DNA from: Archaeoglobaceae archaeon
GTDB taxonomy: Archaea; Halobacteriota; Archaeoglobi; Archaeoglobales; Archaeoglobaceae
Direction: 5' to 3'
Assembly: GCA_027016055.1 (NCBI GenBank)
Contig: JALWBF010000215.1
Span: forward strand, 1 to 17,069
Length of the DNA stretch: 17,069 nt
The stretch's first letter is position 1, and each line of letters begins with the position of its first letter. Made by a program: the position numbers and the translations under genes. Shown here piece after piece: positions 7,826-13,521 of this stretch. Under the pieces are notes generated by a model that was given only the letters and a program-made list of their open reading frames with translations, was not told the origin of the DNA and made no database searches.

Positions 7826-7831
7826 TTTAAA
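7826..7831. promoter_or_regulatory. Single palindromic TATA element shared by divergent paaK and phosphoesterase genes
   Basis: The 48-nt gap (7804-7851) contains one obvious A+T core, TTTAAA, within TGTTTAAATAG. Its centre is 25.5 nt from the A of the paaK ATG on the minus strand, and 23.5 or 26.5 nt from the two candidate ATGs (7852, 7855) on the plus strand. These are the standard TATA-to-start distances in both directions, so both messages would be leaderless and compete for the same TBP site. Confidence 0.5.
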
Positions 7832-7851
7832 TAGTTTGCAGAATTCTTACT

Positions 7852-8553
7852 ATGATGGAACTCAACGACATCATGCTAACTCCCGAAAGGGCTTTAATAA
7901 TCAAGGACACCGCCGTGATAGCGGATCTACATTTGGGGTTAGAGAACGTAATGCTTGAGAAGGGCGTTGCGGTTCCGAGAATGCAGATAATCGAAATAGT
8001 TGAATCCGTAAAGCGAATTATTGAAAAATACGGAATTAGGCGAATAGTTGTTGCCGGAGATCTGAAGCACGAGTTCAGCAGAAATCTTCCTTATGAATGG
8101 GAGGATGTCGAGCATTTTCTAAAAGCTCTCGGAAAAGTTGAGCTTGAGGTTGTTAGAGGAAATCACGACAACTACTTGGCTACAATTCTAGCCAAGCACG
8201 GGATCGAGTTGAAGGAGGAAATCGAAATCGAAGGTTGGACTGTTGTTCACGGGCATAAAAAATGCGATAAGCCGAAAATAATAATGGGACATGAGCATCC
8301 AGCCGTTAAGATAAGATTCAGGGGATCGATCTATTCCTACCACTGCTACCTTAGAATAAGGAAGAAGAATCAGGATATCATAGTTCTTCCGGCTTTTTCA
8401 CCGCTCGTTTCTGGCAGTGATATTATATCAGCTGAGAGTTTTTTATCTCCTATTCTTAGCGATGTTAGCGATGATGAGATCGAAATTTACGCAGTTGATG
8501 ATGAGGTCGTATATTTGGGTAAGCTGAGCTATTTAAAGAGCATTACTCTTTAA
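7852..8553 (+). CDS. ICC-like metallophosphoesterase (COG1407, SbcD-related archaeal)
   Basis: 233 residues with the full calcineurin-type metal-binding set: D25-L-H27, GD70LKH73, GNHD (103-106), H133-G-H135 and GHEH (146-149). These residues coordinate two metal ions for phosphoester hydrolysis. The size and the pattern with LTPERALIIKDTAVIADLHLG at the N terminus (given in parts) match the archaeal ICC-like family, which is cytoplasmic and of unsettled substrate; in some archaea it neighbours Lhr-type helicases, but none is here. Two tandem ATGs (7852 and 7855) are possible starts; the promoter spacing does not separate them. No Shine-Dalgarno sequence is visible. The 3' end overlaps the convergent regulator gene by 11 nt. 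Confidence 0.88.
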   Translation: MMELNDIMLTPERALIIKDTAVIADLHLGLENVMLEKGVAVPRMQIIEIVESVKRIIEKYGIRRIVVAGDLKHEFSRNLPYEWEDVEHFLKALGKVELEVVRGNHDNYLATILAKHGIELKEEIEIEGWTVVHGHKKCDKPKIIMGHEHPAVKIRFRGSIYSYHCYLRIRKKNQDIIVLPAFSPLVSGSDIISAESFLSPILSDVSDDEIEIYAVDDEVVYLGKLSYLKSITL

Positions 8554-9202
8554 GCATTACCGTTCCCCTATCCACTTTCACAATTCCCATGCTTTTAAGC
8601 TGGGAAATGTGTCTGTGTGCAGTTTTGTAACTAATTCCTAACTTATCGGCAATATCCTTAATCGTTAGCTCCCCGTTCTGATTTAGCAGTTCAATTATCT
8701 GCTTCTTTCTTTCCGATTTTACAAGTGTTAAAGGATCTACGTCATCGCCATCGGTTAAGAAGAAAGATCTGTGTTTTCCCGTTTGAACGGAATGTATCCA
8801 GCCTTCATCTTCCAGAGACTTGAGATGAAATCTTAAGGTACTTCTGTTCATTCCTGTTAGCTCTTCAAGCTCCTTCAAACTAATTCCCGGATTTTTAATT
8901 ATGATCTTTAATATTTTCCGCCTTTTTTCGTTCTCTAACGCGGATTTAATCTTAGCTATAACTATCGGTAGGATCTTCCAAATTCCTAAGACACCCAATA
9001 TTATTGCAATAATCTCGTGAATCTTAATCCAAAGTGGGAGATCCCAGAATGAGATTTTTATCTCATCTGCCGGATCGCTTTTTATTATCTTTTTAAGTTC
9101 CTCGTCACTAATATTGGCCGGTTTGATTTTGGTAGCTATTGATAGATGCGTTATAATCAGAATAATCAAACAAAATTGAACCAATAACCTAAGGTTGATC
9201 AT
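8543..9202 (-). CDS. Membrane-anchored transcriptional regulator with two winged-helix domains
   Basis: 219 residues. Two hydrophobic segments (about 5-23 and 60-84) flank a short, charged, presumably external loop (24-58). Two winged-helix DNA-binding domains follow in the cytoplasm. The first (about 92-150) includes ISLKELEELTGMNRSTLRFHL in its helix-turn-helix (ISLKELEELTG, then STLRFHLKSLEDEGWI). The second (about 162-219) includes LTIKDIADKLGISYKTAHRH and ends in a beta wing. This layout matches archaeal predicted regulators with paired HTH domains (COG3398-like). ATG overlaps the stop of the upstream secreted-protein gene by 4 nt (ATGA), so the two are translated together. A protein with an outside loop and inside DNA-binding domains, co-expressed with a secreted protein, suggests direct transmission of an envelope signal to DNA, perhaps at the repeats at 9605-9680 (inference). 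Confidence 0.82.
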   Translation of the reverse strand: MINLRLLVQFCLIILIITHLSIATKIKPANISDEELKKIIKSDPADEIKISFWDLPLWIKIHEIIAIILGVLGIWKILPIVIAKIKSALENEKRRKILKIIIKNPGISLKELEELTGMNRSTLRFHLKSLEDEGWIHSVQTGKHRSFFLTDGDDVDPLTLVKSERKKQIIELLNQNGELTIKDIADKLGISYKTAHRHISQLKSMGIVKVDRGTVMLKE

Positions 9203-9573
9203 GTTATCGTTAAGGAGTAAGTTTGAACGCCACTAACTTTCTCACCGTAAACTTTGAAGTACCAAGTACCATGTTCAGCATCTTCCACGTTTAAAGCTAT
9301 CTTTCCATCAATTCTGCCGTCATCTGCATCATAGTATGGGCCGTAAACGTCACCGTTAGGTGAATAGATCGTCAGCGTTAAACTGTTGGAAGGATTGTTC
9401 CAAACTAAGTAAACGCTGAAGCTCGAAGATGATATGTATTTGCAATACCAGTCCGTTTCTCCTTGAGTTATAGTATCGTAAACTGTCTGAATCGATATTT
9501 TCTTAGCACTCGCTACAGGTGTAATCATTAGTAAAACTGCAAGAATAATGATCGTTAATTTTATAGCCTTCAT
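9199..9573 (-). CDS. Small secreted beta-sandwich protein (PPC-like)
   Basis: 124 residues. A Sec signal peptide occupies residues 1-23 (IIILAVLLMITPVASA). The mature domain of about 100 residues alternates short hydrophobic strands with Asp/Gly turns: SSSFSVYLVWNNPSNSLTLT (single line pattern), IYSPNGDVYGP, then HGTWYFKVYGEKVSGVQTYSLTI. Features such as W..p...L.L.iysP.G and GtW.f.VyG...g.q.Ysl match the pre-peptidase C-terminal (PPC) type domain, which in archaeal envelopes mediates binding rather than catalysis. It stands alone without a peptidase. It is the first gene of a two-gene operon with the membrane-anchored regulator and may be the ligand-binding or signal-presenting component (inference). 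A TATA box 25 nt upstream predicts a leaderless mRNA. Confidence 0.78.
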   Translation of the reverse strand: MKAIKLTIIILAVLLMITPVASAKKISIQTVYDTITQGETDWYCKYISSSSFSVYLVWNNPSNSLTLTIYSPNGDVYGPYYDADDGRIDGKIALNVEDAEHGTWYFKVYGEKVSGVQTYSLTIT

Positions 9574-9593
9574 ATCCTAACTTGTGATCATTC

Positions 9594-9601
9594 TATATAT
9601 A
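9594..9601 (-). promoter_or_regulatory. TATA box for the secreted protein/regulator operon
   Basis: TATATATA at 9594-9601 is centred about 25 nt from the A of the ATG at 9573, the archaeal spacing for a leaderless start. The left arm of the 13-bp inverted repeat (9605-9617) begins only 3 nt upstream of it, overlapping where the TFB recognition element (BRE) should be. Confidence 0.6.
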
Positions 9602-9604
9602 AAC

Positions 9605-9680
9605 TTTCTGACCATATCCTGAGAATTATAATTTAAATTATTTAATCTCAATAATATTATTCTTATTATATGGTCAGAAA
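9605..9680. repeat. Perfect 13-bp inverted repeat flanking divergent promoters (putative operator pair)
   Basis: TTTCTGACCATAT at 9605-9617 and its exact reverse complement ATATGGTCAGAAA at 9668-9680 are separated by 50 nt. Each copy therefore points toward the gene it precedes: ATATGGTCAGAAA reads toward the start of the secreted-protein/regulator operon on the minus strand and toward the 9732 gene on the plus strand. Between them lies an A+T-rich segment with a 14-bp palindrome, ATAATTTAAATTAT (9628-9641), itself bracketed by TGAGA (9620-9624) and TCTCA (9646-9650). A 13-bp exact match in mirror positions beside two promoters is very unlikely by chance and suggests binding sites for a shared regulator, the neighbouring double winged-helix protein being the obvious candidate (inference). 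Confidence 0.7.
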
Positions 9681-9707
9681 ATATTTGTAGGATTAGGTTA
9701 AATATAA
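9679..9707 (+). promoter_or_regulatory. Promoter region of the secreted protein gene at 9732
   Basis: Two TATA-like elements are possible. AATATTTG around 9679-9686 directly abuts the right repeat arm and would give a leader of about 25 nt containing the ribosome binding site GAGGTGG (9721-9727). AAATATAA at 9700-9707 would give an almost leaderless start near 9728. The good Shine-Dalgarno sequence favours the first, but sequence alone does not settle it. Confidence 0.4.
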
Positions 9708-9731
9708 AATGAGAAGAAAAGAGGTGGTTGG

Positions 9732-10913
9732 ATGAAACAAGTTAAGTTGTTAGTGGGAGTGTTGCTAGTTTTAGTGATGTTGGGAAGTGTGGTGAGCTCA
9801 GCGATGGCTAAACCAGTGCCACCATCGATACTAGATCCGCATGGTAAGGAAAGAGTAAAACCAAATCCAAACTCACCACCAATGCCTGAGTCAGAGCTAA
9901 CACACATAATTCTCCCTGAATCTTGGCTTCTAAAAAACGATCAGGATAAAAGACCAGAAATTATAAAAGTGGCTATTCCAAAGTCATGGCTTAATAATCC
10001 TCCAAAGATAAATAAAAATGAACCTGTGGTTTTACTTAGAATACCAAAGATAATGTTATATGATCTCAATTCAATATTTAACAAAGATAAAAATCAAAGC
10101 ATCATAGTAGTATCTTTACCTAAATATGCCTTTAAGTTCTATTCTAACATCACTATGCTTAGAAAGGATCTAAAAAGAATGATTGAAATACAAGAACGAA
10201 TGACTAAAAGTAACAATGATTCGAATTTTGTTAGCCAAGATTACACCATACTATGGGATGAATTCTATGGCGAATGGGTATGGTTCCAACGCAATCCAAG
10301 TTATAATGTAATTTATATAACCGGCATAGTCGACCCTGTCATAAATCAAAACAGTGGGACTATATTTTGGAGTTATCATGAACGAGAAATATACCTTGAT
10401 GGCTACGGTGATGTTTTAGAAGTTATATCTGATCATAGATCAAACGGGGAAGTACATGTTTGGGTTTCTATATTCGATAACAATGTATGGGAGCAATGGG
10501 ATGAAGGTGAGCCAGCTCTAAACGTTTCAGATGCTCTACAACCAGTTGAATACTATATTTCAATAAAGTATGGAGGACAACTAGGAAAATATGCAGTATT
10601 TTTGCACGATACTAAAAATGATATATGGAAATATGGTATATATTATGATACTGATAACCCCAGCACAAGAATAAACTGGCTTACTGGTTCAACTGAGCTC
10701 CTGTTCAATTATCCGTTAAAAGATTTCTATGTAAAGACATATCCGATACGCACCGACTGGACATTAGATGATACTGGAAATTGGCATAGACCTAAAGAAA
10801 CATTCACGTTCTATGATTATAGTACTAATCAACCGCACGTATATGTTAGTGGTTGGTGGGATACATACGATCGATTAGTGACATCCCACTCAGCATACGA
10901 TGAAACTTATTAA
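9732..10913 (+). CDS. Secreted protein of unknown family with four N-terminal IPK-type repeats
   Basis: 393 residues, ATG preceded by GAGGTGG. Residues 1-26 are a signal peptide (LLVGVLLVLVMLG, cleavage after AMA). After a Pro-rich stretch (residues 27-55), a motif of hydrophobic strand followed by (I/L)P(K/E)xxh occurs four times: HIILPESWL (58-66), IKVAIPKSWL (78-87), VVLLRIPKIML (99-109) and IIVVSLPKYAF (124-134). A charged helix follows (about 140-160). The rest (about 170-393) is rich in Trp, Tyr and Asp with alternating strands, like a beta-sandwich or lectin-like extracellular domain. No catalytic motif or C-terminal anchor is visible. Sequons include N121, N139, N162 and N264. The codon choice is more A+T-rich than in gyrA or paaK. 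It is divergent from the regulator operon and shares its 13-bp repeat, so it is a likely regulatory target. I do not recognise the family. Confidence 0.8.
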   Translation: MKQVKLLVGVLLVLVMLGSVVSSAMAKPVPPSILDPHGKERVKPNPNSPPMPESELTHIILPESWLLKNDQDKRPEIIKVAIPKSWLNNPPKINKNEPVVLLRIPKIMLYDLNSIFNKDKNQSIIVVSLPKYAFKFYSNITMLRKDLKRMIEIQERMTKSNNDSNFVSQDYTILWDEFYGEWVWFQRNPSYNVIYITGIVDPVINQNSGTIFWSYHEREIYLDGYGDVLEVISDHRSNGEVHVWVSIFDNNVWEQWDEGEPALNVSDALQPVEYYISIKYGGQLGKYAVFLHDTKNDIWKYGIYYDTDNPSTRINWLTGSTELLFNYPLKDFYVKTYPIRTDWTLDDTGNWHRPKETFTFYDYSTNQPHVYVSGWWDTYDRLVTSHSAYDETY

Positions 10914-10949
10914 CTTAAACTTTTTTTATTTTTAGAGAGGTGTTAGAAT

Positions 10950-11468
10950 ATGAACAAAAAGCTGTTAATTATTCTGATTTTGGGGATTGTTATTTTCTAT
11001 TGCTCGTGTGTCGAAAATGAAAAAACGCAAGCTACTCAAAAGACATATACCCCGCAGATAACTCCGGTAATTCAAACGCCCCGAGAATCGCCTCCACCCG
11101 GAGTGCAGACACCACCGACTCCCGATTATTATATCGGGAAGTTTATCAAATACTTTAACGAAAGAAACACCACTAAGCTGTATGATTTGTTTTCTGAGAG
11201 TGTTAGACGTAACCACTCGATAGATGAGCTTGAAATGGCGTTGAAGTTTGCTAAGAAACACAACATTACGATAACAAAATGGAAGATACTAAAGGGTAGA
11301 TTCTGGGGGAATACTACCGTAAGGATGACAATCAGTAAAGACGGCGAATTGATCAACAGGACGATTATAATTCCAGTAACCTACAAATCATTCAAGAGAG
11401 ATTCGATAATCCTATCTCGTGGATACATCGACGATTGGATAATTGACGATATTCTGATTAAGGATTAG
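10950..11468 (+). CDS. Lipoprotein with NTF2-like domain
   Basis: 172 residues, ATG preceded by GAGAGGTG at 7-nt spacing. A hydrophobic N terminus (residues 4-17) leads to a weak lipobox, FYCSC; the lipid-bearing residue would be Cys20 (or Cys18). A Thr/Pro/Gln-rich linker (about 22-60) follows, then a compact alpha+beta domain of about 110 residues beginning YIGKFIKYFNERNTTKLYDL and ending in the strand DDWIIDDILI. The helix-helix-strand order and the YFNERN.TKLYDLFSESV start resemble NTF2-like/DUF4878-type domains found in lipoproteins, which bind ligands outside the cell. There are five N-glycosylation sequons (N73, N88, N105, N121, N136). It lies 36 nt after the secreted protein gene in the same direction, with a T-rich stretch (10920-10933) between them that could attenuate transcription. 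Confidence 0.7.
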   Translation: MNKKLLIILILGIVIFYCSCVENEKTQATQKTYTPQITPVIQTPRESPPPGVQTPPTPDYYIGKFIKYFNERNTTKLYDLFSESVRRNHSIDELEMALKFAKKHNITITKWKILKGRFWGNTTVRMTISKDGELINRTIIIPVTYKSFKRDSIILSRGYIDDWIIDDILIKD

Positions 11469-11534
11469 CAATTGTTCTAACTGTAGCGATTTTGAAACCT
11501 CTAAGAAAATTGTAAGCAAGATGTTCATCCGAAA

Positions 11535-11543
11535 TTTTTTATA
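11535..11543 (+). promoter_or_regulatory. TATA box for the vapBC operon
   Basis: TTTTTTATA at about 11535-11543 lies roughly 25 nt before the ATG at 11565, and no Shine-Dalgarno sequence is visible. A leaderless vapB message is predicted. AbrB-type antitoxins commonly bind their own promoter, so this area probably also carries the autoregulatory site, though I see no clear palindrome. Confidence 0.5.
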
Positions 11544-11564
11544 CTTCGATCCATACTGACAATT

Positions 11565-11798
11565 ATGGTAGGTCAGACTATTCAGGTTGGTAAGAAATAC
11601 GCTATATACCTTCCAAAAAAGATCGTGGAGGAAGTGGGGATAAAAGAAGGAGATGTTCTGATCGTGCAAGTCAGAGGCAAGGATATCATTCTTAAGCGTG
11701 TTGAGAAGGAGCTAAAGATTGCAAAGCCATGGGCGAGGATAAAAGCTGAGGAGGTTGAGAAGGTTGGAGAAGAAATCACGAGAAAAATATTCGAATGA
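11565..11798 (+). CDS. vapB: AbrB/SpoVT-type antitoxin, VapB family
   Basis: 77 residues. Residues 1-46 form a swapped-hairpin AbrB DNA-binding domain (IQVGKKYAIYLPKKIVEEVG, IKEGDVLIVQVRGKDIILKRV). The C-terminal 30 residues (KPWARIKAEEVEKVGEEITRKIFE in part) are a charged helix suited to wrapping the toxin. Such proteins neutralise a PIN-domain ribonuclease and repress their own operon. The toxin gene starts inside its 3' end in another frame, the usual arrangement for coupled expression. The internal stretch GAGGAGG (11748-11754) encodes part of the C-terminal helix and at the same time provides the ribosome binding site for the toxin gene. Confidence 0.85.
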   Translation: MVGQTIQVGKKYAIYLPKKIVEEVGIKEGDVLIVQVRGKDIILKRVEKELKIAKPWARIKAEEVEKVGEEITRKIFE

Positions 11799-12231
11799 GT
11801 TTCTCTTAGATATGAGTTACTTGCTCCCTCTCGTCGGAATAGAAGTTGAAGGTATAACCGAAAAGGATTATAATAAGATCCTCACGAAAAAGCTTTATTA
11901 TCCCTCAGCTCTTATAGCGGAACTCATCGGAGTCGTGATGAAGGAGGCAAAGAAGGCTAAAATTGAAGAAATTCCTGAGGAAGCAGTAGAAGGTTTTAAT
12001 TCGATAACCTTCGGCGGTAAAATCAACTTAGTTTCACCGGAAGGTGTTGATTTAAAAATAGCATTCGAACTAATCAAATCAGGTTGGAACGACATATTCG
12101 ATGCCCTACTTTACGCAACGGCAAAAAGACTTGGAATGAAAGCTCTGAGCTTGGATAATAAATTTAAAAGATTTCTTAAGGAGAACGGATTCGAAGCAGA
12201 CTTACTGATCAGTCACAAGGAGATTATCTGA
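11764..12231 (+). CDS. vapC: PIN-domain ribonuclease toxin, VapC family
   Basis: 155 residues from TTG 11764. The first in-frame ATG (11812) cannot be the start because it lies after the first catalytic Asp. TTG 11764 has GGAGG about 9 nt upstream; TTG 11755 is the alternative. PIN acidic residues are seen as D16 (EFLLDMSYLLPLV), E53 (SALIAELIGVV), D113 (IFDALLYATAKRLGM) and D131 (LSLDNKFKRFL), which bind Mg2+ or Mn2+ for RNA cleavage. Two features suggest a full-length, active toxin: all four acids are present and the length is in the family's upper range. It overlaps vapB by 35 nt. Target RNA unknown. Confidence 0.85.
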   Translation: MEKKSREKYSNEFLLDMSYLLPLVGIEVEGITEKDYNKILTKKLYYPSALIAELIGVVMKEAKKAKIEEIPEEAVEGFNSITFGGKINLVSPEGVDLKIAFELIKSGWNDIFDALLYATAKRLGMKALSLDNKFKRFLKENGFEADLLISHKEII

Positions 12232-12234
12232 TCT

Positions 12235-12266
12235 CTACTCGCTATAGCGGGGAGTCGATCCTTTTT
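12235..12266 (+). terminator. Hairpin plus T-run after vapC
   Basis: The exact palindrome CGCTATAGCG (12240-12249) can extend by a few further pairs into CTAC on the left and GGAG on the right. It is followed after about 11 nt by TTTTT (12262-12266). This looks like a terminator directly downstream of the vapC stop (12231), although archaeal termination depends mainly on the T tract. Confidence 0.4.
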
Positions 12267-12353
12267 AATATTTTAATATCCTCTCTGCCATGAATTACTT
12301 ACTTAGCGAAATTCCATGACAAAAAATTAAATCAAATTGGTTAAGGTGTAGCC

Positions 12354-13229
12354 GTGAAGGTTTCGGTTGTGATTTCGACGTATACCAAAGAGAGGTGTGA
12401 GGATGTTTCGCGATGCATTAACTCTCTACTAAATCAAACCGTAAAACCGGACGAAATCATTCTAGTTTTGGATCCGGTTAAGGATCTGATAGAATTTTAC
12501 AGAGAATACGTTCCGAGCGAAGTGAAGATAGTCGAATCCTCCGGATTCGGTCTATCAAATGCGAGGAATGCCGGAGTAATGAATGCGAGAGGTGATGTTA
12601 TTGCCTTTATAGATGACGATGCTTGGGCGGATAGGCATTGGTTGGAAAGGCTGATCGAAAATTATCGAGACGAGAAGGTTTGGTGTGTTGGAGGTAAAAT
12701 AGTGCCGGTTTTTGATGGTAAAAGACCAAAATGGTTGCCGGAAGAGCTGGATTGGATAGTCGGTTGCAGTTACAGAGGTATGCCCGAAACGAAATCCGAA
12801 GTAAGAAATCCGATAGGAGCGAACATGAGCTTTCGAAGAAGGGCTTTCGAAGTTGCCGGTCTTTTCAGAACCGAAGTAGGAAGATACGGAAAGAAGTTGC
12901 TGAGCGGGGAAGAGGCCGAGTTCGCTATGAGGCTGAAGAAAATGATGCCAGATGCTAAGATAATCTACGATCCCTCAGCAGTCGTTTATCATAGAGTTTC
13001 GAAAAGTAGGATGAAGCTAAGATACGCTATGAGGAGAGCTTACTACGAAGGTTATTCAAAGGCTATATTGGCAAGGGAATATCCTTTGGGCGTCGAGTAT
13101 AAATACCTCTCATTTCTAATCCGTTCAACTATAAACAAGCTTTTGAAGCTTAAATTATTCGAATTGATTGGCATAATCATCGTAGTTGCCTGCGTAATGG
13201 CTGGAAACGTAGTCGGCAAAATATCTTAA
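12354..13229 (+). CDS. GT2 glycosyltransferase, AglG/AglE-like (archaeal N-glycosylation type)
   Basis: 291 residues from GTG 12354. The GT-A fold starts at once (VSVVISTYTKERCEDVSRCI in part), with the nucleotide-sugar/metal motif FIDDDA at 85-90 (DxD Asp87-Asp89) and the acceptor-side motif SGEEAEF (184-190) holding the probable catalytic acid. The segment from WLPEELDWIVGCSYRG through NPIGANMSFRRRAFE to the RRAYYEGYSKA stretch matches the family annotated as glucosyl-dolichyl-phosphate glucuronosyltransferase in haloarchaea, so a lipid-linked sugar acceptor at the inner membrane face is likely. A C-terminal membrane helix (about 270-289) supports membrane attachment. The donor sugar is not predictable. 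A TATA-like AAAATTAAATC (about 12323-12333) could give a near-leaderless start; a weak GGTG (12345-12348) is also present. It opens the glycan gene region. Confidence 0.85.
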   Translation: MKVSVVISTYTKERCEDVSRCINSLLNQTVKPDEIILVLDPVKDLIEFYREYVPSEVKIVESSGFGLSNARNAGVMNARGDVIAFIDDDAWADRHWLERLIENYRDEKVWCVGGKIVPVFDGKRPKWLPEELDWIVGCSYRGMPETKSEVRNPIGANMSFRRRAFEVAGLFRTEVGRYGKKLLSGEEAEFAMRLKKMMPDAKIIYDPSAVVYHRVSKSRMKLRYAMRRAYYEGYSKAILAREYPLGVEYKYLSFLIRSTINKLLKLKLFELIGIIIVVACVMAGNVVGKIS

Positions 13230-13280
13230 AAGTTCCCGCAAGCGCACAACCTTTAAGTATTAAACTAATGAATCTGATAC

Positions 13281-13521
13281 ATGTTGACTGCGAGGGTTTA
13301 TGATAAGGCCGTGAAGGATTGGCTGATTAAGAAGAATTTGAGCGGCAGTGCGACTTATCGTTTTTGGTCAAGCTTGCAAAGAAGCTTGAGGTGAAGGAGG
13401 TTTTGGTTGACGAAAAAGTCTGATCGATTTCGATTAGTTCATAAACACGCTCAGCGAAATACTTAAAGAAACGGTCGTTAAGGCAATAAAAGAGGCTAAG
13501 AGAATTGCCGGACAGTTATGA
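13281..13521 (+). pseudogene. Decayed small gene (about 75-80 residues), frameshifted, still overlapping the next start
   Basis: No single frame is open through this stretch, but three consecutive pieces read as one protein. From ATG 13281: MLTARVYDKAVKDWLIKKNL and SGS. From about 13352 in another frame: DLSFLVKLAKKLEVKEVLV then DEKV, ending at TGA 13421. From about 13423 in the third frame: IDFD, a TAG at 13435, then FINTLSEILKETVVKAIKEA followed by KRIAGQL and TGA at 13519-13521. That final stop overlaps the next gene's ATG by 4 nt (ATGA). TTTAAGTATTA about 25 nt before ATG 13281 still looks like a promoter. At least two frameshifts plus one nonsense codon argue for real decay rather than one sequencing error. 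The family is not recognised; the size and charged helical C terminus resemble small antitoxin-like or regulatory proteins (weak inference). Confidence 0.65.

Noticed and set aside
12731..12958. Second plus-strand frame inside the GT2 gene
   Set aside because: Overlaps the conserved GT2 domain in another frame, is Arg/Ser-rich low-complexity, and has no ribosome binding site.
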